Source: Paulinella micropora (lineage: Eukaryota > Cercozoa > Imbricatea > Euglyphida > Paulinellidae). Taken from it: a stretch of 64,000 bases of DNA. Shown piece by piece: positions 60,645-64,000 of this stretch. Location of the stretch: the NCBI GenBank assembly GCA_019918135.1, contig WBZZ01000755.1:1-64000 (forward strand), written 5' to 3'. The position numbers and the translations under genes are program-made. Each line of letters starts with the position of its first letter. Position 1 is the first letter of the stretch. The notes under the pieces are model-generated. The model did not search any database. It was given only the letters and a program-made list of their open reading frames with translations, and was not told the DNA's origin.

Positions 60645-62129
60645 TTACGAGACGGTAATCATATTTGCCTTAACCTGAACCTCTCGCTGAGTGATTGCCA
60701 CAGTGTAATGGTTAAGAGCAACACCGACTGCTCCTGGAGTAGTAGCAATAAACTCCCATCGTCGCTCAGTATCAAGACTTAAACCACTGATTTCGTTTTG
60801 GTCCTTGCTCCACAGCGGACGGGTATTATCCCAAGCATCAACCCAGAACCAGTTGTATTTATACACATCGTTATTCATCAAGGCTGAACCCTCAATCTTT
60901 GGTTTCAGATACATATAGTCTTCTTCAGAGGCGCAATCAATGTTAAACTCTTGCTGACGGGCTCCATCAAGAGTAGTGTAAAAACTACTGACCTTTACTG
61001 CTGCACGGTTATCGTGGTCATAAGCTGTGTTCTTTTTTTCTTCGGTATTGAAAGCCGAGTGATAAATCTTCTTCAAACGGCGACCGTGGCCTCTATCAAA
61101 TCTCATAATAATATTTTGGGTTGAGGTTGCTCCAAATGTATTCTTATAAACATAGGGATAATCAATATTGAAGCTCATACCTTCGGAGCTAGCAATCTTC
61201 TGCTGGATTGATTGAATGACATCAGGGTTCGTTTCAACCGCAAGAAACAAGGCAAGATTGGTAACATCAGCGGACACAGCCATAGCGGCACTACCAACAT
61301 TTGCCGTGCTAATAGCAGTAGCAGCACCATTCGTCACCGTATATCCAGTTCTGTCAGTAGCACTCCACACAATTCGCATAGTCAAAATCTCTGGAAACAT
61401 AATAGTCTTATCAAGTGCGAAAATAGTATTGAGAATCATACCCAAAGGAATTTTAACATTAATGGCCAAAACGGCATTCGCTCCACTTCCCACAAGATAC
61501 TTCGCCTCATTGTAATTAACATTTACGGCCGACAAAGCTCCAACACCAGTCGTCAAAGCAGCATCATCGTGACGACGAGCAGAAATCACGGGCTCTCGCA
61601 ATAGACCCTGAGTTGCGGCAGCAACATCGTTATTACCATCAACCGCCGCACGAAAGGCTGTTCTAGTTGCTTCAAGAGCACTAATGTTAATCAATCCGTT
61701 AGCATTGCACTTTTGGAGCATACAGCCATAACCACTAGCATCACCGTGGTTAGGAAGGTCTAAGAAATCCTTCAAGCTCATTTCTGGTTTCCACAACATC
61801 TTAGTCACAGTTCTAAGATTGTTAATGTCGCACAGATAAACACCGCTACGGGTCTGAAGTTGTATCTGGCTAATTTGCGAAAGGCAATCCATAAAAATTC
61901 TTGAATAAGTGTTGGCAGGAGCCGCTCTCATAGTATAAGTAAAACTCAAATAAGACCTAGCGAGATTAAAAGGTCGGCTAATAAGGTCAAAGCTTCGTTC
62001 TTGTCCGCCAGCAGTAGTGACCTCAAAGGTTCCAGAACCCTCACGAGGTGCCAGCTTATTCAAACGATAAGAAGCACTGATGTAGTCAGTCTTGCTGAAA
62101 TCTAGTTCGCCTCCGTGTTGTGTAGGCAT
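60645..62129 (-). CDS. MCP: PLV major capsid protein
   Basis: 494 aa, the expected size for a double jelly-roll capsid protein. N-terminal TDYISASYRLNKLAPREG and SFDLISRPFNLARSYLSFTY, and the central NFIDYPYVYKN-like segment (FNIDYPYVYKNTFG), fit the PLV capsid pattern as I recall it; no single catalytic signature exists for this family. The C-terminal jelly roll ends with MITVS. It forms the hexons of the icosahedral shell together with the minor capsid protein encoded next upstream. The gene is read from the minus strand in a cluster of late genes. Confidence 0.85.
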   Translation of the reverse strand: MPTQHGGELDFSKTDYISASYRLNKLAPREGSGTFEVTTAGGQERSFDLISRPFNLARSYLSFTYTMRAAPANTYSRIFMDCLSQISQIQLQTRSGVYLCDINNLRTVTKMLWKPEMSLKDFLDLPNHGDASGYGCMLQKCNANGLINISALEATRTAFRAAVDGNNDVAAATQGLLREPVISARRHDDAALTTGVGALSAVNVNYNEAKYLVGSGANAVLAINVKIPLGMILNTIFALDKTIMFPEILTMRIVWSATDRTGYTVTNGAATAISTANVGSAAMAVSADVTNLALFLAVETNPDVIQSIQQKIASSEGMSFNIDYPYVYKNTFGATSTQNIIMRFDRGHGRRLKKIYHSAFNTEEKKNTAYDHDNRAAVKVSSFYTTLDGARQQEFNIDCASEEDYMYLKPKIEGSALMNNDVYKYNWFWVDAWDNTRPLWSKDQNEISGLSLDTERRWEFIATTPGAVGVALNHYTVAITQREVQVKANMITVS

Positions 62130-62136
62130 TTTGTGT

Positions 62137-62165
62137 GTAAGTGCTTTTTTTCAAAAACCACTTAC
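62137..62165. promoter_or_regulatory. Inverted repeat in the capsid gene leader
   Basis: GTAAGTG (62137-62143) and CACTTAC (62159-62165) form a 7-bp inverted repeat about 10 bases upstream of the capsid ATG on the minus strand, within an A+T-rich leader. It could be an operator or RNA hairpin; no function is shown. Confidence 0.3.
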
Positions 62166-62230
62166 AATCTCAAAAAACGATTTTTAAAAGGTTCCTATAT
62201 TTTAATATGAGAAAAAAATAAATTAATTAA

Positions 62231-63043
62231 TTACCTTGATTTTAACAAATTAAAAAATGATGTAAATAAATTAAAATAATTCGTCTCACGATAAATCAAT
62301 AGTGTCATTACAATACCTAACCCGTTGAGATTAACTGGTTGGTCATTTTCGTCAGTCAAGTAAAACCGATACACATTGCTTGAACTAGTTGATAGTCGTT
62401 TGCCGTATTCACTGCCAGAGCCGTCGTAGATAACAGAGCCAAACGGTATTTCATTCGCGGTATATATTTCCTGTAATACATGATTATCGCCTTCACCAAC
62501 GAGGTCGCTTTGTAAATATAATGTTTTTTCGCCAGTCAAGATTATGACATTCGGCGACCTCAGGGTATTATTAGCAAAGAAATATGTTGAGTCGCGGTCA
62601 AAACCCATTACTTCGTGAATGCGAGTTTCGCCGTCAAATATAAACCGCGGTTGAATGCCTCCGTTATTCGCTACGGTAAATAATAGCTTGCCGTCTTCTG
62701 GGTCGGTATTGGTATTGTTGCTTGTTATTGTATATGTGTAGTCATTGGGGCTATCTGCGGTTAGCACCTCGGCCAGTTTATTTTTTAAGTTATTCATCGT
62801 GTAGTTTCCCTCTGGTATCGTAATTAGAGCCTCAAATCCATCTTCACTAAGTGTAAAAGTATTGTATGGCGAAGAAACAGAATAATACGATTTAGGCACA
62901 TATATATGTAAAATTTTACAGTGTGTCGGATTGTCTAACCCTTTCATATCAATGGAGTGTGTAAAATCACTGTCCGTGCCGTTTATCCTATTTTTGCTAT
63001 TGACATAGTAAATGTTAGAACTCCTGCCTCCCCTATACTCCAT
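62231..63043 (-). CDS. mCP: PLV minor capsid (penton-like) protein
   Basis: 270 aa. The start MEYRGGRSSNIYYVNSKNRI with STHSIDMKG-like FTHSIDMKGL, followed by PKSYYSVSSPYNTFTL and IPEGNYTMNNL, is the pattern of single jelly-roll penton proteins of Polintons and virophages, which cap the five-fold vertices. Its length fits. It lies directly upstream of the capsid gene on the same strand, the usual pairing in these elements. Confidence 0.8.
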   Translation of the reverse strand: MEYRGGRSSNIYYVNSKNRINGTDSDFTHSIDMKGLDNPTHCKILHIYVPKSYYSVSSPYNTFTLSEDGFEALITIPEGNYTMNNLKNKLAEVLTADSPNDYTYTITSNNTNTDPEDGKLLFTVANNGGIQPRFIFDGETRIHEVMGFDRDSTYFFANNTLRSPNVIILTGEKTLYLQSDLVGEGDNHVLQEIYTANEIPFGSVIYDGSGSEYGKRLSTSSSNVYRFYLTDENDQPVNLNGLGIVMTLLIYRETNYFNLFTSFFNLLKSR

Positions 63044-63069
63044 TGTATATATTAGCAGATAAATATTTT

Positions 63070-63828
63070 TTATATATATGTATCAAAACCATACCCATTC
63101 TGGACTTTCAACTCATCGGCTTCTTTTTCTTTTAAGTCCGTCCAACCGCTGGCGAATTTAAAGCGATTACCTTTCGCCCGCTCTAACAAAAACCTAATAC
63201 TATGCCACCCGCAGGTATCTGTTGTGTCGCTTTGGTTTTTGACTTGATTAACCTTCATAAGCAGATATGTGTTCGGCTTACTCTTTTCAATAAGCTGTTT
63301 CATTTGGTGAAGAAATAGCTCAGTCGGCTTATACAGTGCGAGAGGGTCGTAGATTTCAATAGTGTCATCTTTAATGGTATCAATCCAAACAGCAATCCAA
63401 TGTGAGCCTGGTTGGCTAGACTTATCCAAGTTCATTATAAAGCCATACTTCTTTCTTTTTTCTGGTTTCAGTTTGTTTATTTCATCGCTGGCTACAGTCC
63501 CCAAATACCATTCGTGCTTTTTCATAATGTTGTCTATTTCATCCGTCATTAGCCCTCTACCTTCACCCGCTAAGTTCGCTGGTAGTTTTTGTTGCTCTTC
63601 TGTTGGAGGTGTTTGCTCTTCTGTTGGTGTTGGTTGTTGCTCTTCTGTTGGCTGTGGTTGTTGTGTTGGTTGTTGCTCTTCTGTTGGCTGTGGTTGTTGC
63701 GGTGGATGCTCTTCTGTTGGCTGTTCCTCGGTTGGTTGAATACCGAGAGTATTTGAAACTTGATTTTTAATGTTTGGGTCGCTTCTCATTTCAGATACTA
63801 AGTTATTTACATAATCCTTCTTCTTCAT
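63070..63828 (-). CDS. PRO: PLV adenain/Ulp1-type cysteine protease
   Basis: 252 aa. Residues 30-80 are a Pro/Glu/Gln-rich linker of short repeats (QPTEEQ units). The protease domain follows: GSHWIAVWID with His143, EIYDPLAL with Asp161, a Gln at 199, and TDTCGWHSIRF with Cys206, in the His-Asp-Gln-Cys order of adenovirus and Polinton maturation proteases. It would cut capsid-related precursors during particle assembly. It overlaps the end of the next gene upstream by about 25 bases and is followed by the minor capsid gene. Confidence 0.85.
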   Translation of the reverse strand: MKKKDYVNNLVSEMRSDPNIKNQVSNTLGIQPTEEQPTEEHPPQQPQPTEEQQPTQQPQPTEEQQPTPTEEQTPPTEEQQKLPANLAGEGRGLMTDEIDNIMKKHEWYLGTVASDEINKLKPEKRKKYGFIMNLDKSSQPGSHWIAVWIDTIKDDTIEIYDPLALYKPTELFLHQMKQLIEKSKPNTYLLMKVNQVKNQSDTTDTCGWHSIRFLLERAKGNRFKFASGWTDLKEKEADELKVQNGYGFDTYI

Positions 63829-64000
63829 TTTTTTTCCTGTATTTACCCTTCTTCAAATATTTCTTAATTTTTGCTATCGTTAAAAGTTTGTGTATTAATT
63901 CCTCCATCGTTTTTGCCCCAGCACCAGCTTGGTTTATTCCCAAATAATCAGCGAGTTTCTTTCTCATTTCATTCTGGTCTATTCCTAAATCAATGCCTTC
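63803..64000 (-). CDS. PLV gene, C-terminal end only (runs off the window)
   Basis: 65 visible codons in the minus direction: a helical stretch (EMRKKLADYLGINQAGAGAK) and a basic end (KIKKYLKKGKYRKKN). Its stop overlaps the protease start, which suggests co-transcription. The product cannot be named from this part. Confidence 0.5.
   Translation of the reverse strand, partial: EGIDLGIDQNEMRKKLADYLGINQAGAGAKTMEELIHKLLTIAKIKKYLKKGKYRKKNEEEGLCK

Larger units (their letters stand above)
53472..64000. mobile_element. Integrated Polinton-like virus (left end and 10.5 kb visible)
   Basis: The left end is inferred where the helicase sequence stops (GGGAAGAGG) and AGTAGTATAGGG begins. A 5'-AG terminus is usual for Polintons, and the preceding AAGAGG is a candidate 6-bp target duplication. 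Parts seen: small DNA-binding-like protein, protein-primed polymerase, lipase, DUF3820-like protein, fibre-like protein, major capsid protein, minor capsid protein, adenain-type protease and a partial gene. The packaging ATPase, integrase and right inverted repeat would be outside the window. The A+T-rich composition contrasts with the host. I count no breaks in the visible parts, so it looks whole so far and young. The helicase it interrupts shows one mobile element inserted in another. Confidence 0.88.

Overview
The window looks like DNA from a unicellular eukaryote or a large DNA virus of one, not a bacterium. It carries leucine-rich-repeat (LRR) and F-box proteins, a MYND zinc finger, a Cys-rich protein, a Fanzor (eukaryotic TnpB relative), two copies of a virus-type primase/SF3-helicase gene, and at the right end an integrated Polinton-like virus (PLV). 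No rRNA, tRNA or bacterial operon is visible. The left 53.4 kb is G+C-rich, with genes as islands in a sea of dispersed repeats and polypurine/polypyrimidine or G/C-run tracts. The last 10.5 kb is sharply A+T-richer.

Layout. 1-3300: repeats. 3306-5036: LRR gene plus an LRR-like tail ORF. 5040-7510: repeats. 7985-9041: broken MYND gene. 10314-11165: F-box/LRR-like gene. 11170-15190: repeats. 15415-21369: a hypothetical ORF pair, a Cys-rich gene, a 65-bp minisatellite and a degraded ORF. 21449-24165: large unrecognised gene. 24283-29373: zinc/coiled-coil gene, F-box LRR gene, Fanzor transposon with terminal inverted repeats, ADP-ribosylglycohydrolase-like gene. 29380-32127: repeats.

The main structural event is a complex duplication. 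Block C (23370-32127) recurs almost unchanged at 36713-45473. Between the two copies sits a second copy (32136-36547) of block A (3590-7988), plus about 165 bp of unmatched filler. The LRR, F-box, Fanzor and ADP-ribosylglycohydrolase-like genes therefore occur twice, some copies cut at the junctions.

45890-47924 holds a diverged paralogue of the 21449-24165 gene. 48302-51227 and 51998-53471 are two tandem copies of a primase/SF3-helicase gene. The second is interrupted by the PLV, whose left end is at about 53472 and whose right end lies outside the window. Visible PLV parts are a small DNA-binding-like protein, protein-primed DNA polymerase, lipase, a small DUF3820-like protein, a fibre-like protein, major and minor capsid proteins, an adenain-type protease and the end of one further gene. 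No breaks are seen in these parts, so the element looks whole as far as it can be seen and probably young.

Genes here share no obvious pathway. The common theme is mobility and recombination: a Fanzor transposon, hairpin MITE-like repeats, a repeat in which genes on either strand end, virus-derived replication genes and a capsid-bearing element. All positions and matches were read by eye; similarity statements are not alignment scores.
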